From contig NZ_CP155449.1 in assembly GCF_040518285.1 (NCBI RefSeq), positions 3,906,001 to 3,970,000 on the forward strand: a stretch of DNA of 64,000 bases. Direction: 5' to 3'. Shown in pieces: positions 46,926-54,705 of this stretch (its first letter is position 1; the number at the start of each line of letters is the position of its first letter). The notes beneath the pieces are model-generated. The model saw only the letters and a list, made by a program, of their open reading frames with translations. It did no database searches and was not told where the DNA came from. Source of the DNA: Knoellia sp. S7-12 (GTDB lineage: Bacteria; Actinomycetota; Actinomycetes; Actinomycetales; Dermatophilaceae). Made by a program: the position numbers and the translations under genes.

Positions 46926-48307
46926 CGCGTCACCGAGTAGCCATCGACCAGGAGGTCAGGCTCTGCGTGGCTCGACGTCGACCATCGTTCGCAGACGGCC
47001 CGGATCTGTCCATGGACGGTCGGACCGTCGGAGGGGATGTGCTTTGTCGGGTGGCGCCAGTGCACGAGGAGGAGCTCCCCGCCGGGCGCGAGTCTCCTCA
47101 GCACAGCCGCAAGAGTCAGCCACAGGTCGAACGGCCTGAGGAAATAACCGACCTCCGAGAGCACGACGAGGTCGAAGGGCCCCTCGACGTCTCCCAGGAC
47201 CTCAGGTGCCACACCGTGGACCCATGAGACGCTCTGTGCCCCACTGCGCCTCGCGACCGCCAACGCGCGCGAACTGGCGTCGACGGCCACGACGGTGTCG
47301 GCGCGGTCCGCGAGCGCGGTGGTGAGCGCGCCCGTCGAGCATCCGACGTCGAGCACCCTGTCGTAGCGTTCGCTGCGAAGCGCGGCGAGGGTGAGAGCGC
47401 GCTTTCGGCGTTCGTACCAGCTCTCGCTCGACCACGGGTCGTCGCCGTCGGCGAACATCTCGTCGAAGGTCTGGCCCACTTGCTGCAGTCCCGACCCTTG
47501 GTCCTGCTCCTCGTCTGACCACCGGATCGGCTCCTGGCCGCCCAGCACGAGGGTGGTGAACCCGCGGCGGAAGGGCGCCAGGACGTCTGCGGTGAGCAGC
47601 GACTCGTCCCCCACCGCCGGCGAGAGGGGCAGCCGCTGGGTGCGGTGCTCCGCAAGCGCGCGCTCACTCTTGGAGAGGCCGTCGAGCGTCGCATCCACCA
47701 CGACCGACTCCGCCCACGGGAGGTCATCCGGTTGACCCCAGTGCCACAGCCACACGAGGTAGTGCGCCAAACCGACCGGCCCATCGTGGCTGCGAGGAGT
47801 CGAGGCCACGGCCTGAGTGGCAGCCCGTCCAGCCGCGTCGTGGTCGGGGTGGCCGTCGGCCGTCCACGGCGCAATGACGAGGGTGCCGGGACGGATGAGG
47901 TCCTGGATCGCGGCGACCGCTTCGGCGTGACGGGACGGCAGGTCGCCGTCAGCGAGACCGGCATGGACGATGCGGGCGGACGGAGCGAGGACGGCGGCTG
48001 CACAGTCCGCCTCGGCACTGCGCATCGACGCCATGCGGGCGGGCGCAACCGTGGGCGAGCGCGGGTGCGAGGCCTCACCGTCGGTGAGCACCAGGATGCT
48101 GACGTCAACTCCCAGGCAGGCGGCGTCAGCAATGAACGCGCCAGCACCCAGGCACTCGTCGTCCGGGTGGGCCGCCACGACGAGCAGGTGGTTGTGTCCC
48201 GCGAGAAGGGTCGCCGTCGTCGGCCTCGCCAGGGTGGCCCAGCGCTCATCGCCGATCCAGCGAGTCTCGCCGTCGGGGTGATGGAGTGAGCCCGTGTGGG
48301 GACTCAT
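46922..48307 (-). CDS. PIG-L deacetylase fused to a SAM-dependent methyltransferase
   Basis: The 461-residue protein has two enzymes. Residues about 35-230 form a LmbE/PIG-L zinc deacetylase: LLVVAAHPDDECLGAGAFIA with the HPDD motif, and WTADGHPDHDAAGRAA with the second His pair. Residues about 270-450 form a class I methyltransferase with RVLDVGCSTGALTTALADRA, FDLVVLSEVGYFL and LAPGGELLLVHWRHPTKHIP, of the NodS type. It could deacetylate an N-acetyl amino sugar and then methylate the product. It is coupled by 4-bp overlaps on both sides, to the acyl-CoA dehydrogenase before it and GT2 after it. Confidence 0.9.
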   Translation of the reverse strand: MSPHTGSLHHPDGETRWIGDERWATLARPTTATLLAGHNHLLVVAAHPDDECLGAGAFIADAACLGVDVSILVLTDGEASHPRSPTVAPARMASMRSAEADCAAAVLAPSARIVHAGLADGDLPSRHAEAVAAIQDLIRPGTLVIAPWTADGHPDHDAAGRAATQAVASTPRSHDGPVGLAHYLVWLWHWGQPDDLPWAESVVVDATLDGLSKSERALAEHRTQRLPLSPAVGDESLLTADVLAPFRRGFTTLVLGGQEPIRWSDEEQDQGSGLQQVGQTFDEMFADGDDPWSSESWYERRKRALTLAALRSERYDRVLDVGCSTGALTTALADRADTVVAVDASSRALAVARRSGAQSVSWVHGVAPEVLGDVEGPFDLVVLSEVGYFLRPFDLWLTLAAVLRRLAPGGELLLVHWRHPTKHIPSDGPTVHGQIRAVCERWSTSSHAEPDLLVDGYSVTR

Positions 48308-49392
48308 GTCGCTCGCCCGACGAGCAGCGACCCGAGCCGGGCCACGTCTCGCTCGCCGTGGTGCTGCCGGACATAGATGGTCAGGTCGGCGACGCGACGC
48401 GCGTGCTCCTCGTCGCAGGTGAGTGGTGCCGGGCCCAGGGCGCGGGCCGTCTCCGAGAGGGCGAGCTCGGTGGCGCTGGCAACCGTGCTCCGGGCGCGGG
48501 CGGCCATGATCTCACCGGCGCAGCCCGTCGCCTCACCCGAGTCGATGCGGTCGGCGGCGGCACGCAGCGCGTGCTCAGCCCCTTGCAGCGCGAGGTCGAG
48601 CCGACCGAGGTGGAGCAGCGCGAGCTGGTCCGGTTCACGAGCGTGAGCTGCCTCCAGCACCCGCTGGGCGAGCGCACAGGCGCCGCCGAACCACACCGCG
48701 GCCACCCCCACACCTCCCCAGGAGAAGCCCGGTCGATCGAGGTACCACCCCGGCGGCCCCACGGGCATCGCGGGCACGGCGTCGAGCTCCAGAGCAGTGC
48801 TGCGCACGGCCGCGAGGCCCCGCGACACCCAGGGGTCGTCGCTCACCCGGACTCCGGGGTGGGTGAGGTCCACGGCGAAGACCTGTCGGCGCGACTCGTC
48901 GATGTGCGCAGTGATGAGGGCATGGGACAACCGGTCGGCGAGCGAGCACCACGGCTTGACCCCGGACAGCATCCACTCGCCACCGACCGCGTGGGCGTCG
49001 AGGTGCGCACCGGGTGCGTGCGCGGCATACACGCCCCACGTGCTTCCACGCGGCGCGCTTGCACTGGGCCAGCTGCCATCGACGCCGCGATCGCGCTGGG
49101 CAGCCTGGCCGAGGATCGCGAGCGCATCGAGGTGGGGTTCCACGACCCGCGCGACCGTGAGGTCCCCGGCACCCATAGATCCCAGGGTCTGGAGGTAGCT
49201 CCACGTGGACCGTCCAAGGCTCTCGCTCGTGGGGCCGAGTGCGCGGGCAAGATCGAGGGCCCCGTCGATGTCCGGGCCTGCGGAGCGGGCAGCGGCCACG
49301 AGTCCCTGGTCCGCCCACCCGAGGAAGGTTGGCGTGGACGGTCCGCCGGTCCGCGGCTCGGCGGAGCCGGTGGTGACTCGGGGTTCAATCAC
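48304..49392 (-). CDS. Acyl-CoA dehydrogenase-like flavoprotein
   Basis: The 362-residue protein resembles acyl-CoA dehydrogenases. It has a helical N-terminal part, a middle strand domain (GEWMLSGVKPWCSLADRLSH, the FxxSGxKxxx-type region) and a C-terminal helical domain with ALLHLGRLDLALQGAEHALR. The usual catalytic Glu is not obvious, and the N-terminal domain is short. It may be a desaturase or an N-oxygenase-like relative. The start is GTG 49392 with AAAGGAG seven bases upstream. It is the first gene of the tightly coupled part of the operon. Confidence 0.83.
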   Translation of the reverse strand: MIEPRVTTGSAEPRTGGPSTPTFLGWADQGLVAAARSAGPDIDGALDLARALGPTSESLGRSTWSYLQTLGSMGAGDLTVARVVEPHLDALAILGQAAQRDRGVDGSWPSASAPRGSTWGVYAAHAPGAHLDAHAVGGEWMLSGVKPWCSLADRLSHALITAHIDESRRQVFAVDLTHPGVRVSDDPWVSRGLAAVRSTALELDAVPAMPVGPPGWYLDRPGFSWGGVGVAAVWFGGACALAQRVLEAAHAREPDQLALLHLGRLDLALQGAEHALRAAADRIDSGEATGCAGEIMAARARSTVASATELALSETARALGPAPLTCDEEHARRVADLTIYVRQHHGERDVARLGSLLVGRAT

Positions 49393-49421
49393 AGAAGCTC
49401 CTTTGTGGGCGGTGGCTGCGC

Positions 49422-49811
49422 TCAGAGCAGTGCGCGCTGCAACGACTCCGGGTCCGCGACCGTGAGGGTCGCGCCCGGATGCCGGATGGTGCGGGTGGGA
49501 TCGATCCCAGCGACCGGCTCGAGGAACCGGACGCACAGTGCTCGCTCACCATTGGTGGCGAAAGTGACGCCACGGTCGGCGAAGGAGAGATGGGGAGGAC
49601 CCGCGGTCTTGAGCCAGCTGAAGTCCCGGGAGATCTCCGTGGTGGCGATGTTGGCGCGGGGAGTGACAAGGGACCAGAGCCCGAACCGCACCTGAAGTTC
49701 GTCATCCGTGACGGTCACGTGCGCCGTGCCTGGCCGAATGCCGAAGAGGAGCCCGGGCAGCCGGTAGGCCGGGGCAAAGGCGAACTCGAAGCGGCCGTTC
49801 ACCTGCGCCAC
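49422..49811 (-). CDS. Conserved hypothetical protein (129 aa)
   Basis: The 129-residue, beta-rich protein (FEFAFAPAYRLPGLLFGIRP, VTVTDDELQVRFGLWSLVTP and FSWLKTAGPPHLSFADRGVT) has no signal peptide or membrane segment. I recognise it only as an actinobacterial protein of unknown function. The GTG start at 49811 overlaps the membrane-protein gene upstream by 13 bp. It ends 29 bp before the acyl-CoA dehydrogenase start, so it could still belong to the same transcript. Confidence 0.68.
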   Translation of the reverse strand: MAQVNGRFEFAFAPAYRLPGLLFGIRPGTAHVTVTDDELQVRFGLWSLVTPRANIATTEISRDFSWLKTAGPPHLSFADRGVTFATNGERALCVRFLEPVAGIDPTRTIRHPGATLTVADPESLQRALL

Positions 49812-50341
49812 GGCAGCGAACCCGGTCGGTCCAGCAGCCCAGCGACGCCGCGCTGCTGCTCACCGAGATAGGCGTCGAGGATCAGGATGCCGCCTGTGGT
49901 CACGGGAGTGGCCCACTGCAACCAGCGCAGGCGCTGCGACAGTTCACGAGCCTGTCGGCGCGCGACTGGGTTCTCGCCGGCCTGCTCGTTCGCTTCGCCG
50001 AGCTTGGCGCCGGAGAGGTATGCCGCGCCACTCGCCGCGAGCGCCGCCCCCGTGAGCGTCGTCTTGAGCACGACGGCGATGGTGGTCGGTCGGTGATTCA
50101 GTGTGCGTTGGCGGTTGTCGGCGACGATGGCCAACCCGCTGAGGAGGTGCAGGCCGATGGCCGCCCCCTGGACCGGACCCCACTTCGTCCATCCCGTCTC
50201 GGCGACCTCGGATCGTTCCCTGGGCGTGTCGCCCTCGCGGGCAGCGGGATTGAGTCCGACAGCGCCCATGAGTGAGCCACCGAACCACGCGGCGTTGGTC
50301 ACGAGGTGAAGAGCACGAACAGAGGTGCTGTATGCGGTCAT
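49799..50341 (-). CDS. Conserved membrane protein of unknown function
   Basis: The 180-residue protein has about four hydrophobic segments (ALHLVTNAAWFGGSLMGAVG, GPVQGAAIGLHLLSGLAIVA, a middle pair and WATPVTTGGILILDAYLGEQ). A cytosolic loop carries the Arg-rich VARRQARELSQRLRW. It is similar to small actinobacterial membrane proteins without assigned function. ATG 50341 is preferred; a longer frame upstream adds only unlikely sequence. It may be the promoter-proximal gene of the long leftward operon. Confidence 0.7.
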   Translation of the reverse strand: MTAYSTSVRALHLVTNAAWFGGSLMGAVGLNPAAREGDTPRERSEVAETGWTKWGPVQGAAIGLHLLSGLAIVADNRQRTLNHRPTTIAVVLKTTLTGAALAASGAAYLSGAKLGEANEQAGENPVARRQARELSQRLRWLQWATPVTTGGILILDAYLGEQQRGVAGLLDRPGSLPWRR

Positions 50342-50448
50342 GACTCGACCGTAGGTTCGGTGCACTCACTACCGGCTCACCCCTAGGGAGGTACCGCGCA
50401 AGGAGGGATCAGGAAAGGCTGAAGGTCAGTCAGCCCCAGGAGGCCCCC

Positions 50449-50970
50449 GTGATGAAGCAGATGAAGCAGATGAATCACTCCACCACCACCCCCACCCAGG
50501 ACGAGGTTCGTCACCACCTCGCGCCGTGGTTGCTCGGCCCCGACTCCCCCTGCGTCACGACTGGGCGACTCGGCAATGTCAGCAGCAGTCTGGACGTGTT
50601 CCGCGCCCTGCGCGGCTTCGGTGAGAATGCGGACCTGAGCAAGGGCTACACGTCGCTCATCGCCGCCTTCGGTGGCGAGCCGCCGCTGACGGAGTCCACA
50701 TTCGAGGACCGGCTCTGGGCCACCCTTCAGCACCTTCATGACTTCGACGACGCCCCCTGGAGCCCGGAGGTATCCGATGACCCCACAGACGTCGACTTCT
50801 CCTTCAGCGTCGGCGGGACCGCCTATTTTGTCGTCGGGCTCCACCCGCACGCCTCGCTCGAGGCCCGCCGAACTCCTTGGCCCGTGCTCGTCTTCAACCT
50901 TCGCTCGCAGTTCGAGGAGCTCAAGGCGTCGGGGCGACACGACCGGATGCGTGATCTCTTCCGGGCGTGA
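50449..50970 (+). CDS. YqcI/YcgG-family protein, C-terminally short
   Basis: The protein of about 173 residues has the YqcI/YcgG features TSLIAAFGGEPPLTESTFED, LWATLQHLHDFDDAPWSPEV and FSFSVGGTAYFVVGLHPHAS, ending VFNLRSQFEELKASGRHDRM. Full members, as I recall them, continue about 40 residues with a RDVALQGSINPM-like motif. This gene stops at MRDLFRA, so it is short or truncated. GTG 50449 and ATG 50452 are both possible starts after AGGAGG; the 9-bp unit ATGAAGCAG is repeated at the start. The function of the family is unknown. Confidence 0.75.
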   Translation: MMKQMKQMNHSTTTPTQDEVRHHLAPWLLGPDSPCVTTGRLGNVSSSLDVFRALRGFGENADLSKGYTSLIAAFGGEPPLTESTFEDRLWATLQHLHDFDDAPWSPEVSDDPTDVDFSFSVGGTAYFVVGLHPHASLEARRTPWPVLVFNLRSQFEELKASGRHDRMRDLFRA

Positions 50971-51030
50971 GACGTCGACCGCCTGTGGGCAACCACAGCC
51001 TTGGACGCCCCCGTCGACCGGCCGGTTCCG

Positions 51031-51684
51031 TCAGGCGGTGCCGGTGTAGAACCCATAGGTCGCGTCGGCCGCGCGCGCAGCCATCGCCGCATCGGCACCG
51101 GACGCCTCATGCGCCGAGCCCCACCCGTCGGCAGCTCCGCGATAGAACTGTCTGCCCTCGTCGGTGACGGCCCACGCCTCGGCTTCGCTCGGCGCAAGCG
51201 AACCCTCGACCGCACCCAGGTGCAGCGAGAGACCGAGCAGCCCACCGTCCCAACCGACACCGGTCGCACCCGGCCCGAATGCCTCCCACATCTCGGCGGG
51301 CACATCTGATGCGCGAGCCACATGTTCGAGCCGGAGCCGCGTGCCCTCCCCCTCGCTTGCCAGGGCAACCGTCAGCCAGGTGACCCCACCGCCGTACTCC
51401 CACGTGACGAGAACGCGCGCAACATCGTCGGCAGGGGGCTCGCACTCGAGCACCTCACCCCCGGCCTGCCCCTCGAACTGGAAGCGCCCACCCACCCGGA
51501 AGTCGCCGGACACCGGGAGGAACCAGCGCTGGATCCGTTCTGGGCTCGTCACCGCGTCCCACACGTCGTCGATCGGGGATGGATAGGCCTGCTCGAGCGA
51601 CTGGACGTGCGACTTCTCGCCGTCCACGTCATCAATACGGAGCTCGCGGGTGACAGCGCCGATCTGGGAAAGGACATCGACCAT
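51031..51684 (-). CDS. SRPBCC/AHSA1-family protein, second ArsR partner
   Basis: The 217-residue protein has EQAYPSPIDDVWDAVTSPER with IQRWFLPVSGDFRVGGRF, the motif set of the AHSA1 branch. It continues VLVTWEYGGGVTWLTVALAS, RLRLEHVARASDVPAEMWEA and a C-terminal extension rich in Ala. It starts 2 bp after the ArsR stop. The pair mirrors the ArsR-SRPBCC pair at 31869-32800 but is clearly diverged. The ligand is unknown. Confidence 0.87.
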   Translation of the reverse strand: MVDVLSQIGAVTRELRIDDVDGEKSHVQSLEQAYPSPIDDVWDAVTSPERIQRWFLPVSGDFRVGGRFQFEGQAGGEVLECEPPADDVARVLVTWEYGGGVTWLTVALASEGEGTRLRLEHVARASDVPAEMWEAFGPGATGVGWDGGLLGLSLHLGAVEGSLAPSEAEAWAVTDEGRQFYRGAADGWGSAHEASGADAAMAARAADATYGFYTGTA

Positions 51685-51686
51685 GA

Positions 51687-52061
51687 TCAGGTCTCCTTCT
51701 GTGGTGTCTGTTGTTTTGACGTGGTTTTGGACGTGAGTCGGCGCTGGCGCCGACCGCGAGCGAGTTCGGTGTCAAGGGCGGCCAGCTTCGGGAGCCAGAA
51801 GCGTTCGAAGGTGGACAACCACTCCCGTGCCTCGCTCGGTCCACGGGAGTCAACGGCATACAGACGCTTGGTTCCTTCGGGTCGAACGGTGGCAAAACCG
51901 TTGTCCCGCAGCACTTTTAAATGCTGAGAGACTGCTGGTTGGCTGATGCCGAACTCCTCCCCGATCGTGGCGCCGACGGCTCCAGCACTGGCCTCGCCCT
52001 CGGCGAGCAGCTCGAGGATGCGCCGGCGGACCGGGTCTCCAAGGACGTCGAGTGCGTGCAT
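51687..52061 (-). CDS. ArsR-family transcriptional regulator (SRPBCC-linked, second copy)
   Basis: The 124-residue winged-helix protein begins MHALDVLGDPVRRRILELLA and has the recognition helix in GISQPAVSQHLKVLRDNGFA and the wing VRPEGTKRLYAVDSRG. A Lys/Arg-rich tail follows. No metal-binding Cys is seen. ATG 52061 is at the predicted transcription start. The longer upstream frame would read through the promoter and is rejected. Its SRPBCC partner follows 2 bp downstream. Confidence 0.88.
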   Translation of the reverse strand: MHALDVLGDPVRRRILELLAEGEASAGAVGATIGEEFGISQPAVSQHLKVLRDNGFATVRPEGTKRLYAVDSRGPSEAREWLSTFERFWLPKLAALDTELARGRRQRRLTSKTTSKQQTPQKET

Positions 52062-52096
52062 TCTTCCATAGTTGCGTTGTAACTTATATAAGTCAA
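52061..52096 (-). promoter_or_regulatory. Promoter of the second ArsR gene with imperfect operator
   Basis: On the minus strand TTGACT (52096-52091) and AACTAT (52073-52068) are 17 bp apart, and the predicted start point is the A of ATG 52061. The AGTT-N7-AACT inverted repeat covers the -10 region. It shares GTTGCGTT with the palindrome at the first ArsR gene. Both signs suggest autoregulation. Confidence 0.65.
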
Positions 52097-52339
52097 GGGC
52101 GATGCATGCCGGCTGCTCACCCGACGACCGTCCGGAGGTCATTTCACCGGTGTGGACGCTCACTAGGCCACAGCGCACGAAGACTGCTACCGTCATCCCT
52201 GTTGCCTTTCAGTCCACGTCCGCGTGGCCGACACGACCGAGTAGCTACGCGAAGGTTCGCGTGGGTCCTACGGGGGTGAGCATCGGCAGCATGAGTGCTC
52301 CACACGGGGGTACTCGCACTACAGAAAAGGCAACACCAA
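52097..52339. other. Leader region of the cold-shock gene
   Basis: About 240 bp lie between the ArsR promoter and the cold-shock start. No convincing gene is present. Cold-shock mRNAs often have long structured leaders, and ACAGAAAAGGCAACACC just before GTG 52340 contains the ribosome-binding site. I could not place a clear promoter. Confidence 0.4.
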
Positions 52340-52543
52340 GTGGCAACCGGCACCGTGAAGTGGTTCAACAGCGAAAAGGGCTTCGGCTTCATCGAGCAGG
52401 ACGGCGGCGGCGCTGACGTCTTCGTTCACTACTCGGCAATCGAGAGCGGCGGCTACCGCGAGCTCCAGGAAGGCCAGAAGGTCGAGTTCGACGTCACGCA
52501 GGGCCCCAAGGGCCCGCAGGCTGAGAAGGTCAAGGGCATCTGA
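52340..52543 (+). CDS. cspA: Cold-shock protein
   Basis: The 67-residue protein begins [20 protein letters not shown] and has the RNP1 motif KGFGFI and RNP2 in DVFVHYSAI, which bind single-stranded RNA and DNA. It ends [15 protein letters not shown], standard for actinobacterial CspA. The start is GTG 52340 with AAAAGG nine bases upstream. It melts RNA secondary structure during cold adaptation and growth. A strong terminator follows 33 bp after the stop. Confidence 0.96.
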   Translation: MATGTVKWFNSEKGFGFIEQDGGGADVFVHYSAIESGGYRELQEGQKVEFDVTQGPKGPQAEKVKGI

Positions 52544-52575
52544 CCCTTCACCACCTTCGAGACATCTGATCTCAG

Positions 52576-52612
52576 CGAAGGCCCCCCGACCCTTGTGGTC
52601 GGGGGGCCTTCG
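52576..52612 (+). terminator. Intrinsic terminator of the cold-shock gene
   Basis: A perfect 16-bp stem (arms 52576-52591 and 52597-52612, CGAAGGCCCCCCGACC) with a 5-nt loop CTTGT follows the stop by 32 bp. Only a short T-rich stretch follows, but the stem is very strong and correctly placed. Confidence 0.85.
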
Positions 52613-52668
52613 TCTTGCCCGTTCCGGTCCGGACCCCCCAGGACCGCTCGCGGCCTAGGGTTCGATGC

Positions 52669-53289
52669 ATGCAGTGGCGTAACGGTCCCCACGGCTACGG
52701 CGTCGTGGCGAAGGCCCTTCACTGGCTGACCGTCATGGCGCTGGCGGCCCAGTTCTTCGTCGGCTACGCGATGGAGGCCGACGAGACCGCCTTCGCCGCA
52801 GACGAGGCGCGCGTCGAACAGCTCAAGGAGCGGGTCAAGGACCTCGACGGAGACCCCCTGGATGCAGCCCGCGACGAGATGGACCGGCTCGAGGACGCGC
52901 TCGACGCCAGGGCCGACGAGGCGGAGGACGAGTTCGTCGCCGACGCCCTCACCCGGCCCACTGACCCGAGCCTCCCGCTCGCCCACGTCGCTCTCGGCCT
53001 CCTCATCCTCGGGCTCGGCGTGGTGAGACTGCTCTGGCGGCGGGCCGGATTGCCGCCCTGGGCCGAACATCTCGGTCCCACGTCGCGCCGGATCGCCGGC
53101 GCGACCGAGAAGGTGCTGCTCGCAACACTGTTCGTCGTCCCGGTGAGCGGCTTGCTCCTGCTGTGGGCCGGCAATGGCTGGCTCGCCCTCCACATCGCCG
53201 CCCATGTGGCCTTCTTCATGGCGTTGGCCGTCCATGTCGCCCTGATGCTCGTCCACGCCCGACACGGACAGCTGCGGCGAATGCTCTGA
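52669..53289 (+). CDS. Cytochrome b561-family protein with an acidic helical insertion
   Basis: The 206-residue protein has membrane helices at about residues 16-33 (HWLTVMALAAQFFVGY), 103-120, 140-160 and 165-195. His residues lie in the first helix and in the last (HIAAHVAFFMALAVHVALML), as needed for b-type heme binding. Between helices 1 and 2 is a charged stretch (residues about 36-95, with EARVEQLKERVKDLDGDPLD and MDRLEDALDARADEAEDEF) that is likely an antiparallel coiled coil; classical members have a short loop there. ATG 52669 has no ribosome-binding site, and TAGGGT lies about seven bases before it, so a leaderless start is possible. Confidence 0.8.
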   Translation: MQWRNGPHGYGVVAKALHWLTVMALAAQFFVGYAMEADETAFAADEARVEQLKERVKDLDGDPLDAARDEMDRLEDALDARADEAEDEFVADALTRPTDPSLPLAHVALGLLILGLGVVRLLWRRAGLPPWAEHLGPTSRRIAGATEKVLLATLFVVPVSGLLLLWAGNGWLALHIAAHVAFFMALAVHVALMLVHARHGQLRRML

Positions 53290-53295
53290 GACGAG

Positions 53296-53334
53296 CGAAC
53301 GGCATACTTCGCAAAAGAGGGAGTATGCCGTTCG
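53296..53334. repeat. Intergenic hairpin built from two inverted GTATGCCG motifs
   Basis: A perfect 13-bp inverted repeat (53296-53308 and 53322-53334, arm CGAACGGCATACT) with a 13-nt loop lies between the convergent b561 and ACT genes. It is placed to serve as a bidirectional terminator. Both arms contain the recurring octamer. Confidence 0.85.
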
Positions 53335-53353
53335 TCTGCGGTGCCCGTCGGGC

Positions 53354-53893
53354 TCAGCCGGCCATGTCGGTCGACACCGTCAGCTCGACCATGATCTCGG
53401 TCGCCAGCTCCTCGAGGTCCTCCTGCAGGGCGTCGAGGTCGACACCCGCCGGGACGGTCACGAGCGCCTTGGCCTCGAAGAGCCGCCCGCCGGACATGGG
53501 GGCGTCTCGGGTCACGCTCTCGAGCACGGCGACACTGAGTTCGTGCTTCGCGAGAACGCCCGAGACGGCACCGACGATGCCCGGGTGGTCGTTGCCGAGC
53601 AGTTCGATCCGCAGCTCCTGGCGAGCCTCCCGAGGCGGCGCAACTTCGTCGACAGCGCGAGCATCGTGGACCGCGACCTGCAGCAGACCTTCGAGTGGCG
53701 CGAGCGCGGCCCGCAACGCGTCGACCCGGTCATCGGGAGCGGTGACCGTGACGATGCCGGCGAACTTCCCGGCCAGCTCGCTGAGGTGGCTGCGCTCCCA
53801 GTTGCCGCCGCCCTGCTCGATGACGTCGGCCAGGGCCTTGACGAGTCCGGCGCGGTCGTCGCCGATGACGGTGAGGACGAGTGTGGTGGTCAC
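53354..53893 (-). CDS. Double ACT-domain protein (GcvR-like)
   Basis: The 179-residue protein has two ACT domains: residues about 1-80 (LVLTVIGDDRAGLVKALADV, GKFAGIVTVTAP) and about 92-175 (LRIELLGNDHPGIVGAVSGV, VAVLESVTRDAPMSGGRLFE). This is the arrangement of glycine cleavage system transcriptional repressor-like proteins. ACT domains bind amino acids, but the ligand here is unknown. GcvR itself lacks a DNA-binding domain and so does this protein. It is convergent with b561 and separated from it by a hairpin. Confidence 0.87.
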   Translation of the reverse strand: MTTTLVLTVIGDDRAGLVKALADVIEQGGGNWERSHLSELAGKFAGIVTVTAPDDRVDALRAALAPLEGLLQVAVHDARAVDEVAPPREARQELRIELLGNDHPGIVGAVSGVLAKHELSVAVLESVTRDAPMSGGRLFEAKALVTVPAGVDLDALQEDLEELATEIMVELTVSTDMAG

Positions 53894-53926
53894 ACCTGAT
53901 GGTAGTCAGCCGGTCGGCGGTCGCGC

Positions 53927-54556
53927 TCAGGACGTGAAACCGGCAACGAGGTTGACGGTCGTGGCGATGACAACGGTCCCATAGAGGTAGGACAGCATCG
54001 TGTGGGCGAGGATCACCTTGCGCAGCGACCTGGTCCGCACGTTCGTGTCGGACACCTGGTAGGTCATGCCGAGGTTGAGCGAGAAGTACGCGAAGTCTGA
54101 CAGGGCCGGGTCCTCGTCGTCGTTGAAGTCGATCGGCGGCTCGTCCGTGGCGTAGTAGATCCTGGCGTAGCGGATCGTGTAGACCGCCTGCACGCACAGC
54201 CACCCGACAGCAACCGTTGCGAGTCCCACGATGGCGGCCGCCGCCTTGGCATCACCGTCGGAACGGCTGCCGATGAGCAGGACAGCGACTCCGAGCAGGC
54301 TCGCCAGTCCGACGAAGACCACGACGACGTCAGAGAGTCGACGTTCGCCGTCGCCGCCCTCCATCCGCGAGCGCGTCTGCGCCGGGTCCTCGGTGAAGAC
54401 CGTGAAGGCCAGGGGTCCCGCGAAGGCAGCGCCGCTCAGGGCGTAACAGGCGAGGACCCGGATGAACGCGTCGTCGGCACCACCCAGCGGGATGAGCAGG
54501 CCGACGGGGATGCCGATGACGGCGGCGATCAGGAGTCGTGAGGTGATGCGGTCCAC
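53927..54556 (-). CDS. DUF1345-family membrane protein
   Basis: The 209-residue protein has five to six hydrophobic segments: LLIAAVIGIPVGLLIPLGG, ACYALSGAAFAGPLAFTVFT, VVVVFVGLASLLGVAVLLIG and two more. Its C-terminal half has DFAYFSLNLGMTYQVSDTNV, a DUF1345 signature, and RKVILAHTMLSYLYGTVVIA. The function is unknown. The GTG start at 54556 gives a sensible N-terminus (MDRITSRLLIA) and lacks a ribosome-binding site. It lies downstream of the WYL regulator and its hairpin. Confidence 0.83.
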   Translation of the reverse strand: MDRITSRLLIAAVIGIPVGLLIPLGGADDAFIRVLACYALSGAAFAGPLAFTVFTEDPAQTRSRMEGGDGERRLSDVVVVFVGLASLLGVAVLLIGSRSDGDAKAAAAIVGLATVAVGWLCVQAVYTIRYARIYYATDEPPIDFNDDEDPALSDFAYFSLNLGMTYQVSDTNVRTRSLRKVILAHTMLSYLYGTVVIATTVNLVAGFTS

Positions 54557-54648
54557 GGCGCAGACGCTACTCGCGGTGGGCTGGTCTGCGTCTCGTCGAC
54601 CAGAGCAGCCGTGACCTGGCGCAACCCGCGTGCGCCGCGCATCGGCAG

Positions 54649-54694
54649 ACGCAAGCCGGTATGCCGTGGTGCGCCACGGCATACCGGCCTGCGT
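54649..54694. repeat. Intergenic hairpin built from two inverted GTATGCCG motifs
   Basis: A perfect 15-bp stem (54655-54669 and 54674-54688, arm GCCGGTATGCCGTGG) with a TGCG loop is extended by five more pairs after one mismatch. It follows the stop of the WYL regulator by about 12 bp in its direction of transcription, the usual place of a terminator. There is no T-run. Confidence 0.87.
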
Positions 54695-54705
54695 TCTCGT
54701 TCGCG

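Noticed and set aside
45903..49695. Long plus-strand open frames across the glycosyltransferase operon
   Set aside because: No domains; the minus strand has six coupled enzymes with clear motifs.
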